Numbered from the stretch's first letter, positions 44,480-53,235 are shown. The stretch is 64,000 nt of DNA from Massilia sp. IC2-278 (GCF_020708045.1 NZ_JAJFES010000005.1:90538-154537); one strand, 5' to 3'. A program made the numbers and translations. The notes: generated from the letters alone by a model not told the origin.

Positions 44480-46174
44480 TCAGGCCTCGGGCTCCGTTGG
44501 CGGCGTCGGTGTTTCCTCGGCCGGCGCCTCTTCCACCTTCGGCACCAGCGCCGCCAGCTGCTCCATCAACTGCGCAAACCGCTGCTGCCCCGGCTGCAGC
44601 TGGTCCACATGCGCCAGCACCTCGTGCGCCTCGGCGGCCATCAGTTCGTCATAGCCCTTTTCCTTCATGTGCGATACCAGCACCTGGGCCGCGTTGAACA
44701 AAATCCGCTGGTTGTTCGGCAGCTTGGTGCGCGCATTGCGCATCCATGCCACCGCCTCGCCGAGCTTGCCGGTCTTCCAGAGCAGCACGCCCTGGTTCAT
44801 CAGGTCCGACGCTTCCTTCTTCGCCGCGCGGATCAGCGACGCGCCCTCCTCGCCCATGCGCGCCTTCTCGAAAATCGCCTGCACTTCGTCGAGCAGCACC
44901 GCGTTGTCGTGGTTGTTGCGCGCCACGTAGCACAGCAGCTCGACCGGCGCATCCTTTACGCCGACCGCGAACAGCAAGGTCGCCATCTCCAGGCAGGTCG
45001 GCACGTCGGGCCGTTCGGGACGCGCATTCAGCTGCGCTTCCAGCTCGTCACCGGCCTTGCGCGCATGGCGGTAGTCGCCGCTTTCGTGGTAGACCAGGCC
45101 CTCGGTGATCTTGGCGCGCAGCGGCATGTCGGGGTGCTCGGCGCCGAACTCGCGCTGCGCCGCACCCAGCAGCACCAGCGCCTCCTTCGGATCGTTCTTC
45201 AGCCCGCACACGCGCGCCAGCCCGAAGTAGGCGTCGGGCGTCTTGCGCACCGAGTATTCGCCGATCGCGATGCACTTGCGGAAGGCCTTTTCCGCCATCG
45301 CCACGTTGCCCAGCTTCAGGCAGACCTTGCCGAGATTGCGCTGGCGCGGCACCGAGTTCGGCGACAGCTTGGTCGCGCGTTCGAGGATGCTGCAGGCTTC
45401 CTCGTACTTGCCCATGTTTTGATACACCTGGGCCAGCTGGTCGTAGGCGTCGATGTAGTAGCGGTTTTCCGCGATCACGCCGAGGAACATCTGGCGCGCC
45501 TGTTCGAGTTCGCCGTTCACCATGCGGATCTTCGCCAGGCCGGAACGCGCCCACTGGTATTCGCGCCCGGCCAACACGCGCTCGTAGGCTTCGCGCGCCT
45601 TTTCCGGCTCGCCGCTCTTTTCCATCAGGCGCGCCTTCATGCGCAGCAGTTCGGTCTCGTGCACGCGGCTGGCGGCGATCTGCTCGTCGCACAAGCGCGC
45701 CGCGCGCAGGTAATCCTTCTCGGCATAGGCCTGATCGATCGGGCGGAATACCTGCTTGCGGTGCCAGGCGCGGTTCAGGCGCGTGAGCAGCACGCCTTCG
45801 GTGATCGGTTTCACCAGGTAGGCGTCGGGCTGGTGCTCGGCCGCGCCCATCACGGATTCCACGCTCTTCTCGGCCGACACCATCATCCACACGCTCGACG
45901 GCAAGAGGAAGTTGCGCACGCGCGCTTCTTCCAGCACCTGCTGGCCGTTCTTGCCGTCGCCGAGGTTGAAGTCGCACAGCACCACGTCGTAGCGTGTTTT
46001 CGCCAACAAGGCGATCGCTTCGCCGCCGCTCGCGGCCTGGTCGATGTTCCGGGCGCCGAGGCTGCGCAGGCTTTCGCGCAGCAGCTGGCGCACCCCGATG
46101 AAATCGTCGACCACCAGGTAGTTCTTGCCGGCCCAGTCGATCTGCTCGGCCTTGCGCTCCAGCGGGCTGCTCAT
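44480..46174 (-). CDS. Receiver-TPR response regulator
   Basis: A 564-residue regulator with no DNA-binding domain. Residues 15-140 are a receiver: acidic pair Asp23/Asp24 (VVDDF), phospho-Asp68 (LCDFNL), and Lys122 in YLVKP. Residues 145-540 are TPR-type helical repeats (for example YLRAARLCDEQIAASRVHETELLRMKARLMEKSGEPEKA, YYIDAYDQLAQVYQNMGKYEEACSILERATK). It ends with an acidic Pro/Thr-rich tail. It probably works by binding a protein partner. The start overlaps the kinase gene stop in an ATGA, so the two are translationally coupled and almost certainly cognate. Confidence 0.88.
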   Translation of the reverse strand: MSSPLERKAEQIDWAGKNYLVVDDFIGVRQLLRESLRSLGARNIDQAASGGEAIALLAKTRYDVVLCDFNLGDGKNGQQVLEEARVRNFLLPSSVWMMVSAEKSVESVMGAAEHQPDAYLVKPITEGVLLTRLNRAWHRKQVFRPIDQAYAEKDYLRAARLCDEQIAASRVHETELLRMKARLMEKSGEPEKAREAYERVLAGREYQWARSGLAKIRMVNGELEQARQMFLGVIAENRYYIDAYDQLAQVYQNMGKYEEACSILERATKLSPNSVPRQRNLGKVCLKLGNVAMAEKAFRKCIAIGEYSVRKTPDAYFGLARVCGLKNDPKEALVLLGAAQREFGAEHPDMPLRAKITEGLVYHESGDYRHARKAGDELEAQLNARPERPDVPTCLEMATLLFAVGVKDAPVELLCYVARNNHDNAVLLDEVQAIFEKARMGEEGASLIRAAKKEASDLMNQGVLLWKTGKLGEAVAWMRNARTKLPNNQRILFNAAQVLVSHMKEKGYDELMAAEAHEVLAHVDQLQPGQQRFAQLMEQLAALVPKVEEAPAEETPTPPTEPEA

Positions 46175-46887
46175 GGCAAGGTCAGGATGAAGCAGCCGCC
46201 GCCAAAGCTGCCGCCGTTTTCCAGGCGCACCGCGCCATGCCGGCCGCGGTGGCGGTGCATGCGCGCGACCTCGCGTGCGAAGTACAAACCCAGGCCGGCG
46301 CTGTTGGTGCGGAAGTCGACGCCGCTGGACACGCCGCTCATCGCCGCGGCGCCGGCATCGAGCAAGGCTTGCGGATAACCGGCGCCGTTGTCCTCGACGC
46401 GGATTTCCAGTACCTCATCGTGCTGGCGCAGCGACAGGCGAATCCGGTCGCGCGTGTAGTTGACGGCATTGTTGACGGCGTGCGACACCACGCCGACGAT
46501 CAGATCTTCGTCGAGGTGCCAGATCAGGTTCGGATCGACCTCGACTTCGAAGGCGATGCCGCGCGATTGCAGGAGCACCCTTCCCAGGGCCGCCACCTGC
46601 TCCGCCAGTTCGATGGCCGGAATGGGCTGCACGTCGAAAGGATATTCGGGCTGGCCAACCTGTTTATACAAGGCCAGCAGCTGCATCAGGTTGTCGTTCA
46701 GGCGGCGCGTCTGGTACAGCATCTGCGCCATTTGCGCGAATTGTGGATCGGCGGTGTCGGTCTGCGGCGAAGCGCCGTCGAGCAGGCGCTCCAGGGTTCC
46801 CGAAAGCACGCTGATCGAGTTCTTCATGTCGTGCGCGGTCGAGGCCAGGAACAGGGCGAGCTGCTGGGAGTGTTGGGTGTCGTCCAT
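46171..46887 (-). CDS. Soluble histidine kinase lacking a sensory domain
   Basis: A 238-residue kinase starting at ATG 46887, with AAGGAGGG eight bases upstream. It has only the H-box (LFLASTAHDMKNSISVLSG) and the ATPase module (VVSHAVNNAVNYTRD, VEDNGAGYP, GLGLYFAREVARMHRHRGRHGAV), with no membrane segment or input domain. It must receive its signal from another protein or from its TPR-regulator partner, encoded in an overlapping frame immediately after it. The H-box has Asp after His (HD-M-K-N) as in HisKA kinases of this type. Confidence 0.85.
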   Translation of the reverse strand: MDDTQHSQQLALFLASTAHDMKNSISVLSGTLERLLDGASPQTDTADPQFAQMAQMLYQTRRLNDNLMQLLALYKQVGQPEYPFDVQPIPAIELAEQVAALGRVLLQSRGIAFEVEVDPNLIWHLDEDLIVGVVSHAVNNAVNYTRDRIRLSLRQHDEVLEIRVEDNGAGYPQALLDAGAAAMSGVSSGVDFRTNSAGLGLYFAREVARMHRHRGRHGAVRLENGGSFGGGCFILTLP

Positions 46888-47030
46888 CGCCGGCGCCCTC
46901 CTTCCGGCGCAGAAAAGTTGCCACAGGCCAATTATACGCACAGATAACATCAGGCCAGCGCAGCGGATACGCGGTTTATTCTGGCGCAACAGTGTGTGCG
47001 TGTCCGCTACAACTCATTTCTTGCTGAAAT

Positions 47031-47049
47031 TGCAACAAGATCGTACACT
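47031..47049 (+). promoter_or_regulatory. Possible promoter of the TonB/Sel1 gene
   Basis: TTGCTG (47031-47036) then a seven-base run leading to TACACT (47044-47049). The two hexamers are too close (seven bases) to form a standard pair, so only the -10-like TACACT is meaningful. It lies 90 bases before ATG 47140 in the 252-base divergent gap. Confidence 0.2.
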
Positions 47050-47139
47050 TCAATACAGCCGGCAGCGGATTTGGACGGATTAAAACAGGAATCGCATGCC
47101 CTGGTCGCCATCCTCATTCACACAAATTGATAGGACACT

Positions 47140-47814
47140 ATGCGCGTTCCCGCCTCGCGACGCTTCATGGCACTCATTCTCCTGGCTTGCACGGTCAACC
47201 TGGCCGCTGCCGAAGAGACGGCAAACCGCGTGCAGACCAAGCCCTGCGACAAGATCCAGTACCCTCCTGAGTCACTCCGCCTGAGCGAAGAAGGCATCAC
47301 CGAAATCGGCTTCCTCATTGGTACCGACGGTATCGTCAAGAAGACGGTCATCTTGAATCCCAGCGGTTCGGCGACGCTCGACAGGGCTCCGCAAGAAATA
47401 CTGTCGACATGCGTGTTCCGGCCCGTCACATCGAATGGCCAGCCAATACCGGTATGGGCTTCAGTCTCGTATAACTGGTTTTTGGAAGCGGATTCCGATA
47501 TGTCCCGCGTGTCGATGCGGCTCGATCTGGCCCTGCAGAAAAACAAGGATGATGCGAACGCACTTTACTACTATGCTTTGCTGAAGCTGAAGCATCCCCC
47601 ATCCGATGCCGATCAGGAGCATGCTCGGGCCCTGCTCAAACGTGCGGCAGACCTCGGTCATGTGCATGCCCAGTTCAAGATAGGACAGCTTCACGAGCAA
47701 GGCATTGGCGGACCGGCGGATCAGGCCGAAGCCTTACGCTGGTATAAGAAAGCCGCGGCACAGGGTGACGTATTCGCCATCCAGCGTCTGGAAGCCGATG
47801 CCCCGGTCCCTTGA
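47140..47814 (+). CDS. Exported TonB C-terminal-like / Sel1-repeat protein
   Basis: A 224-residue protein with a signal peptide (RRFMALILLACTVNLAAAE). Residues about 35-120 follow the TonB C-terminal pattern (IQYPPESLRLSEEGITEIGFLIGTDGIVKKTVILNPSGSATLDRAPQEIL...FRPVTSNGQPIPVWASVSYNW), and residues 135-220 contain Sel1-like repeats (ARALLKRAADLGHVHAQFKIGQLHEQG, AEALRWYKKAAAQGDVFAIQRLE). It lacks the membrane anchor and Pro-rich spacer of energy-transducing TonB, so it is probably a periplasmic binding protein that borrows the fold. Confidence 0.8.
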   Translation: MRVPASRRFMALILLACTVNLAAAEETANRVQTKPCDKIQYPPESLRLSEEGITEIGFLIGTDGIVKKTVILNPSGSATLDRAPQEILSTCVFRPVTSNGQPIPVWASVSYNWFLEADSDMSRVSMRLDLALQKNKDDANALYYYALLKLKHPPSDADQEHARALLKRAADLGHVHAQFKIGQLHEQGIGGPADQAEALRWYKKAAAQGDVFAIQRLEADAPVP

Positions 47815-47927
47815 ACGACAGATCCAGGGCGCTGGATCGCCATCATGGCCAGTTGCAGCCATTTCATCGTTTGCGCACCGTGAGGCGGGATGCGCAGACA
47901 TCCAGACCGGGTAACCCGACAAGTTTG

Positions 47928-49589
47928 TCAGTCGCCCTGGGGCGCCCGGCTGTTACGCCGCGCACGCAACACAAAGCGCGCCGGATCGAGCGCATCGACG
48001 AGGCTGGCCTCCAGCGGCAGCGGTTCGTTTTCGAGGCGCGCCGCCAGCAGCTCGGCGCACAGCGGTGCCCAGATCAAACCGCGCGACGCATAACCGAGCA
48101 GCCCATGCAGGCCGGGATAACGCGGCACGTCGCGCAAACGCTCGGTCGTGCCGGCGGCATCGAAATCGGGCAGCGCGCCGACCAGCGGCAGGCGGTCCGG
48201 CGCCACGCAGCGGAATCCGACGCGGCCCTGCAGCGGTGCATCCCTGCCCGCCTCCGGGTTCGAGACCAGCGCCTGCAGGCGTTCGATGTTTTCCTGCTGG
48301 CTGGCTGCGCGCAAGGCTGGATCGGCGTCGAGATCGTAGGTGGCGCCGGCGCAGGCCAGGCCGTTCGCAGCCGGGGTCAGGTAGGCTTCGCGGCACAGCA
48401 CATAGGGCAGCGACGGCAGCGTGGATGCATCCAGGTGCGTGACCTGGCCGCGCAAGGCAGACAGCGGCAGGCGCGACGCCTGCGCGAAGGCGCCGGAGGC
48501 CGCACCACCGGCCAGCACCACGGTCGGCGCCTGTGCAACGACGGCGCCGTCGAGCGTGCGCACCAGCCAGTCATCATCAACGCTATCGCCAACGCGTTCC
48601 AGCGTGACACTGCCGACGCCGAAGCGCGCCGTCAAACGGTCACCGCAGGCCGCCATCATCGCCGCACACACGCTGCCGGGCCGCGCCCAGCCGCCCTGGC
48701 GGAACAGCCAGGCGCCGTCGGGCGCCGGCAGGTCAAGCAAGGCCTCCGCCTCCGGCGACTCCAGCCATTCTGCAAACTCCGGAGGAGTCGAACCTGCCGC
48801 CGCAATGGCGCGCGAGGCATCGGCGTGACCAGGATCGCGCGCCAGCTGCATCACGCCGCAGGCCGCGCCTTCGATTGCGCGGCCGATGCCGCCGATGCTG
48901 TCCCAGTAGCGCAGCGCGTACAGGTAGGCGGCGCGCGTCAGGCGCGTCGGGATGTTGTCGTCCTTCGAGAGCAGCGGCATGAAGATGCCGGCCAGGTTGC
49001 CAGAGGCTTCCATCGCCGCCTGCGGGTGGCGTTCGACCAGGGTCACCTGCCAGCCGCGCGCGCACAGGCGCTGGGCAGCGGCGCAGCCGGCCAGGCCGGC
49101 GCCGATCACGATGGCATGGCGCGGCGGCACAGTTGGCAAAGGCTGGCGCGGCTTGCGGCTGGCGAAGCGTGCGCCGCGTTTGTCCTCGTCGAACACGAAA
49201 CCCTGCGCTGCCAGCGCGGCCACCTGCTGCGCGTCGAGCGCGTCGGCGGCCAGGACCGCATCGCTCGCCACCAGCCGTGCCAGCGCGCGGGCGAAGCCGG
49301 CTTCCGGCACCCCATGCACATACGCGAAGTCGATCCGCGCCGACAATTGGGCCAGCGCCGTTTCCAGCGGTGCGCACAGCAGATCGAGCGTGACGGCGTC
49401 ATCCTCCTGCGGCACGCGATGAAAACCCGGCAGCAGGCCCTCCGCCAGCGCCACGATGTGCAGGCGCGCAGGCCGCGCAGGGTCACGGCGCCAGGCTTCG
49501 ACCAGTGCTTGCACCCGGCTGCCGTCGCCATGGCGCGTGTCGAACACCGTATAGCGTTCGCGCCCCTGCCAGAACGACGATGGATTCAC
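47928..49589 (-). CDS. mnmC: MnmC-like FAD-dependent tRNA-modifying oxidoreductase with a reduced N-terminal domain
   Basis: A 553-residue protein starting at GTG 49589, in a GTGA overlap with tag. The C-terminal 395 residues are the FAD-dependent cmnm5s2U34 oxidoreductase (AIVIGAGLAGCAAAQ near residue 155, ERHPQAAMEASGNLAGIFMPLLSKDDN, LRGQVTHLD, GRVGFRCVAPDRLPLVGALPD, GLLGYASRGLIWAPLCAELLA). The N-terminal part is only about 155 residues, where the MnmD methyltransferase normally has about 240; the SAM-binding GFGTG region reads DTRHGDG, and the catalytic DGFxPxxNPxMW motif is not recognisable (only a VHG remnant). So the oxidoreductase activity is likely and the methyltransferase activity doubtful. 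Confidence 0.85.
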   Translation of the reverse strand: MNPSSFWQGRERYTVFDTRHGDGSRVQALVEAWRRDPARPARLHIVALAEGLLPGFHRVPQEDDAVTLDLLCAPLETALAQLSARIDFAYVHGVPEAGFARALARLVASDAVLAADALDAQQVAALAAQGFVFDEDKRGARFASRKPRQPLPTVPPRHAIVIGAGLAGCAAAQRLCARGWQVTLVERHPQAAMEASGNLAGIFMPLLSKDDNIPTRLTRAAYLYALRYWDSIGGIGRAIEGAACGVMQLARDPGHADASRAIAAAGSTPPEFAEWLESPEAEALLDLPAPDGAWLFRQGGWARPGSVCAAMMAACGDRLTARFGVGSVTLERVGDSVDDDWLVRTLDGAVVAQAPTVVLAGGAASGAFAQASRLPLSALRGQVTHLDASTLPSLPYVLCREAYLTPAANGLACAGATYDLDADPALRAASQQENIERLQALVSNPEAGRDAPLQGRVGFRCVAPDRLPLVGALPDFDAAGTTERLRDVPRYPGLHGLLGYASRGLIWAPLCAELLAARLENEPLPLEASLVDALDPARFVLRARRNSRAPQGD

Positions 49590-50152
49590 TTGGCGCCCGC
49601 GTAACGGAAGCAGTGCGGTGCATGGTCGTCGACCATGCCGATGCCCTGCATGTAGGCGTAGATGATGGTCGAGCCGACGAACTTGAAGCCGCGTTTCGAC
49701 AGGTCTTTCGAGAGGCGGTCCGACAGCGCCGTCTTCGTCGGCCGCGTGCCGTCGCTCCAGTCGCCGACGATGGGTTTGCCGTCGACATAGCCCCACAAAT
49801 AGCTGTCCAGGGTCTGGCCTTCGGCGCGCAGCGCGAGATAGGCCTTGGCGTTGCTGATGGCGGCGGCCACTTTCAACTTATTGCGCACGATGCCGGGATT
49901 GGCCAACAGCTCGGCCACCTTGGCTTCGTCGTAGCAGGCGATTTTTTCGGCGTCCCAGCCGTCGAAGGCGGCGCGGTAGCTGTCGCGCTTGTTCAGTACC
50001 GTTTCCCAGGACAGGCCGGCCTGGGCGCCTTCCAGGTTCAGCATCTCGAACAGGCGGTTCTCGTCATGGCAGGGCGTGCCCCACTCGTGGTCGTGGTAGT
50101 CGAGGTAGCGGGGATTGGCCGGATTGGCCCAGCTGCAGCGTGGGATCGTCAT
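49586..50152 (-). CDS. tag: DNA-3-methyladenine glycosylase I
   Basis: A 188-residue base-excision repair enzyme; the E. coli protein has 187. The zinc-binding set typical of Tag is visible: Cys6 and His20 near the start (PRCSW, YHDHEWG) and the C-terminal HAPHC. The catalytic Glu region reads LEGAQAGLSWETVLNKRD. ATG 50152 was chosen because it gives the family N-terminus; the in-frame ATG 15 codons upstream does not. It overlaps the mnmC-like gene by four bases, so the two are co-transcribed. Confidence 0.93.
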   Translation of the reverse strand: MTIPRCSWANPANPRYLDYHDHEWGTPCHDENRLFEMLNLEGAQAGLSWETVLNKRDSYRAAFDGWDAEKIACYDEAKVAELLANPGIVRNKLKVAAAISNAKAYLALRAEGQTLDSYLWGYVDGKPIVGDWSDGTRPTKTALSDRLSKDLSKRGFKFVGSTIIYAYMQGIGMVDDHAPHCFRYAGAK

Positions 50153-50212
50153 GCCTGAAGTATACGCCAGGCGAAAGCGGCGAGACAGAGAAGACACCGC
50201 CTCGGCAAAACG

Positions 50213-50252
50213 AAAAAGAGCACGCAGAGTCCGAAGACCTCGCGTGCTCTTT
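50213..50252 (-). terminator. Terminator of the DUF4142 gene
   Basis: An 11-bp perfect stem AAAGAGCACGC/GCGTGCTCTTT (50215-50225, 50242-50252) with a 16-base loop, followed on the minus strand by UUUUUCGUUUU. It ends before the tag gene start region. Confidence 0.8.
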
Positions 50253-50296
50253 CAGCAATCAATCGACCACCGCATGGCGATGGTCAATCGATCTGC

Positions 50297-50332
50297 CTAT
50301 TTACCCGCTTACTTGCCCGCTTATTTGCCCGA
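50297..50332 (-). repeat. 12-bp repeat carrying three successive in-frame stop codons
   Basis: At the end of the DUF4142 gene the minus strand reads GGCAAATAA, GCGGGCAAGTAA and GCGGGTAAATAG. The 12-bp unit, including the stop codon, is present three times in the same frame, so the last residues and stop were duplicated. Confidence 0.75.
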
Positions 50333-51127
50333 CGTGGTGCCCGACTTGGCGGTCGGCGCCTGCTGGGCAGCTTTCAGGTGCTGCTCGACGGTCGGTTGCA
50401 TCTTGGCGGCCAGGCCCTTGACGTCGGCATCCTTGGCGGACTTCTGGTTTTTCTTCAGCAGTGCCAGGGCTTCCTTGTGCGAAGCCACGCCGCCGACTTT
50501 CATGTACTCACGGTCGAAGGCTTCGCCGTTCAGCTTGGCCAGCTTTTCCGACATGGCCTTGTGCTTGGCGTCGAGTTCGGTCGGCAGGGTCACGCCCTTG
50601 GCTTGCGCCACGGCTTGCACTTCCTGCAGGCCCTTGGTGTGGTCGTCGATCATTTGCTGGGCGAAGGTTTTGACTTCCGGATTCTGGCTCTTGCTCTGTG
50701 CCAGTTTGCCCATTTCGACTTCGGCCATGTTCACCATTGCCATGTCCATGATGCCCTTGCTGTCGGCCTTGCTCAGGCTCGAACCGGTGGCGCCGGCTGC
50801 GCCCGAGGCGCCCGACGACTGGTCCATGCCGGCAGCCGAGGCGCCGGTGCTGCCGCTCATGCCGTGCGCGCTGTGCGACGACGAGGACGACGAGCCGGTC
50901 TGGCCGGCGGTGCTGGAGCCGACCTGGGCGCTGCGGTCTTCCATGCCCTGGCTGTTGGTGTTGCTCACGGCGCCGTCAGCGGCCGATTTGCCGGTCATGT
51001 TGGTGCCGGTTTGCGCGCCCTGGCTCTGCAGTTCGGTTGCGGTTTGTGCGTGGACGCCATAGCTTGCGAACATGGCTGCTGCTGCCGATACGGCGAGCAG
51101 TCCTTTCAGTGCTTTGTTTTTTTGCAT
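50321..51127 (-). CDS. DUF4142 exported protein with a Ser/Gly-rich N-terminal region
   Basis: A 268-residue protein with a signal peptide (QKNKALKGLLAVSAAAAMFASYGVHAQ). Residues 28-115 are low complexity (Ser/Gly/Ala/Gln). Residues about 118-255 form a DUF4142 helical bundle: ADSKGIMDMAMVNMAEVEMGKLAQSKSQNPEVKTFAQQMIDDHTKGLQEVQAVAQAKGVTLP, YMKVGGVASHKEALALLKKN. The family resembles ferritin-like bundles (DUF305/DUF4142) in the periplasm and is often stress induced. The leader is close to that of the Gly/Ser/Thr-rich protein at 5683. AGGAGAG precedes the ATG. Confidence 0.85.
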   Translation of the reverse strand: MQKNKALKGLLAVSAAAAMFASYGVHAQTATELQSQGAQTGTNMTGKSAADGAVSNTNSQGMEDRSAQVGSSTAGQTGSSSSSSHSAHGMSGSTGASAAGMDQSSGASGAAGATGSSLSKADSKGIMDMAMVNMAEVEMGKLAQSKSQNPEVKTFAQQMIDDHTKGLQEVQAVAQAKGVTLPTELDAKHKAMSEKLAKLNGEAFDREYMKVGGVASHKEALALLKKNQKSAKDADVKGLAAKMQPTVEQHLKAAQQAPTAKSGTTSGK

Positions 51128-51335
51128 GATGCTCTCCTGGGGTTGGGGAAGGCGCCGGCATCACGTCTCCTGTGCCGGTTCCTGTTCAATGTGACATCGG
51201 CATATCCGCAGGCGGCCCGCACCGCACACGCGGTAACGGAACGACAACAGATTCGAGCCAAACCGCAGTGTATCGCCGCGTTGACGAACCCAGCGCGCGT
51301 TAGCCGCTTGGCAACATTTTTGTGAATATGGATAT

Positions 51336-51372
51336 AAAAAAAAATGGCCGGCCCGGAAATCCGGCCGGCCAT
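51336..51372 (-). terminator. Rho-independent terminator of the AcpA-like gene
   Basis: A strong GC stem (51344-51357 with 51360-51372, one bulged base) is followed on the minus strand by nine U (A tract 51336-51344). It begins 15 bases after the stop codon at 51388. Confidence 0.9.
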
Positions 51373-51387
51373 CCAGGAAAATGCGGA

Positions 51388-53061
51388 TCAGCGGAAGCTC
51401 AGCGCCGCAGTCAAATCCCCCGGCCCGCGCGCGCCACGCGACGCAAACGCCGCATCGCGCGCCGCCAGGCCTTCCAGCAGCGGCAATCCGTGCAGGCGCG
51501 TGATCAGGCGCAGGATCGAGGTCGTGTCGTAGTAGTTGTGGTCCACTGCCCCCTTCTTCGCATGCGGCGACACCACGATGGCCGGAATGCGCGAGCCTGG
51601 GCCCCAGCGGTCGCCCTGCGGCGGCGCCACGTGGTCCCACCAGCCGCCGTTCTCGTCAAAGGTGATGACGACCACCATGTCCTGCCACTGCGGCGACTTC
51701 TTCAAGTGTTCGATCACGTTGGCCACGTGGGCATCGCCCGACTCGATGTCCGAATAACCCGCGTGCAGGTTCAGGTTACCTTGCGGCTTGTAGAAGCTCA
51801 CGGCCGGCAGCTTGCCCGCCACCGCGTCGGCGATGAATTTGTTCGAGATCGGGCTGTCGCCCAGGCCGCCGTCGCGCAGGTGTTCTTCGCGCGCTTTGGT
51901 GCCGGGCGCGAACTGCCTGAAGTAGTTGAAAGGCTGGTGGTGGTGCTGGAAGTTCGGGCGCTGGCCGGCACCGCGGCCGTCGATCGCCGCTTGCCAGGCG
52001 CCGCCATACCAGGCCCAGCTCACGCCTGCGCGCGACAGCAAATCGCCGATGGTGTCGTAGCTTTGCGGCGGCAGCACCGACGGGTCGCTGGCGTCGGCCA
52101 CGTTCGCGTCGCCGCCCGGCGCCGGACGCACCCAGCTCGGCTGGTAAGGCGGCGCCATGGTGTTCACGGCGTAGCCGTCCGGCGTGATGGCGCCGGAGTG
52201 CACGAACTTCGGCTTGCCGTCGAGCGCGGACTTCGGCGAATCCGGGGCGACGGCCAGGCGCGTGCCCTGCGGGCCGTCTTCCAGCACGGCGATCTTCTTT
52301 TTCGCCGGGGTCTCGGCGGCGTTGAAGAATTCCGGCGTGCGGCCGCTGATCAGGAACTGGTGGTTCAGGTAAGAGCCGCCGAATGCCGCCATGAAGAAGT
52401 TGTCGCACAGGGTGAATTCGCGCGCGATCTGCCACAGGCCCAGGTGCTTGTCGGTCTCGCCGTAATGGCCCATCACCAGCGCGCCGGAGTCGCCCCAGGC
52501 AACGAAGCCATCGTTCTTGCCGCCGTTAATCTGCATCTGGTTGTGATAAAAATTATGCACCAGGTCGCGCGTGACCAGGCCTTCCGGCAGCGGCTTGCCG
52601 TCGCCGTCGACCAGCTTCCACGGGCCGTTCGGCAGGTTGGCGATCTTGTCTTCGCCGATCAGGTATTCCTTGCCGCCGATGTCCTGGCGGCCCGGCACCA
52701 TGCCGCCCCAGATCTTCGGCAGGGTCGGCAGGATGGAACCGTCGCGGTCTTTCTGCGGCGCGCTGGCCGGCAGCGGCGCGGCCAGGCCGGGGAAGTTGGC
52801 AAACAAGTTGTTGAAGCTGCGGTTCTCGAGGTAGATCACGACCACGTTCTTGACGTTCGCCTTCAGCTTGGCGTCGAGCGAGGCCGGCTTGGCGGCGGCG
52901 GCGCGCTTGGCCGGCGCGGCCTGCGCGGCGGACGGCAGGCTGCCGGCGATTCCGGCCGCGGCGGCGGCCTGGAAGATGCGGCGGCGGCCCGGGCTGGCGG
53001 GCTGGGCGTTATCGCGCTTGTCGCTGGGATTGTGATCGTCGCGATGGTCGTGGTCTTGCAT
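51388..53061 (-). CDS. AcpA-like acid phosphatase / phospholipase C-family phosphoesterase
   Basis: A 557-residue exported phosphoesterase (PF04185). A twin-arginine signal (GRRRIFQAAAAAGIAGSLPSAAQA) starts near residue 26. The catalytic domain carries the metal and nucleophile motif VVIYLENRSFNNLF, DLVHNFYHNQMQINGGKNDGFV, LCDNFFMAAFGGSYLNHQFLI and the C-terminal VVITFDENGGWWDHVAPP and SPHAKKGAVDHNYYDTTSILRLI motifs. Francisella AcpA and bacterial phospholipase C belong here, so it probably hydrolyses phosphomonoesters or phospholipids in the periplasm or outside. ATG 53061 follows GGAG. I find no Pho box in its 174-base upstream gap. Confidence 0.88.
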   Translation of the reverse strand: MQDHDHRDDHNPSDKRDNAQPASPGRRRIFQAAAAAGIAGSLPSAAQAAPAKRAAAAKPASLDAKLKANVKNVVVIYLENRSFNNLFANFPGLAAPLPASAPQKDRDGSILPTLPKIWGGMVPGRQDIGGKEYLIGEDKIANLPNGPWKLVDGDGKPLPEGLVTRDLVHNFYHNQMQINGGKNDGFVAWGDSGALVMGHYGETDKHLGLWQIAREFTLCDNFFMAAFGGSYLNHQFLISGRTPEFFNAAETPAKKKIAVLEDGPQGTRLAVAPDSPKSALDGKPKFVHSGAITPDGYAVNTMAPPYQPSWVRPAPGGDANVADASDPSVLPPQSYDTIGDLLSRAGVSWAWYGGAWQAAIDGRGAGQRPNFQHHHQPFNYFRQFAPGTKAREEHLRDGGLGDSPISNKFIADAVAGKLPAVSFYKPQGNLNLHAGYSDIESGDAHVANVIEHLKKSPQWQDMVVVITFDENGGWWDHVAPPQGDRWGPGSRIPAIVVSPHAKKGAVDHNYYDTTSILRLITRLHGLPLLEGLAARDAAFASRGARGPGDLTAALSFR

Positions 53062-53235
53062 TACTGCTCCTGTATTCGCTAACCGGAAACGATGATTATC
53101 GTTCCTTTCTTTCCCAAGGGGAACCCACAGCTGCCGGCGGACATAGCGTATGGACGTGGGATAACAACATCCAGCCCGCGGCAAGCGCGATGCATTTATG
53201 GCAGCATGGCCAGGTTAGTCATCAAGGAAACCCAC

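Noticed and set aside
47031..47049. TTGCTG and TACACT as a full -35/-10 pair
   Set aside because: Only seven bases separate them; a standard spacer needs about 17. Kept only as a weak -10-like site.
47821..47838. Small hairpin GATCCAG/CTGGATC after the TonB/Sel1 gene as a terminator
   Set aside because: Seven-bp stem with no U run on either strand; too weak to call.
53062..53235. A Pho box upstream of the AcpA-like phosphatase
   Set aside because: No CTGTCA-type repeats with 11-bp spacing are present in this gap.
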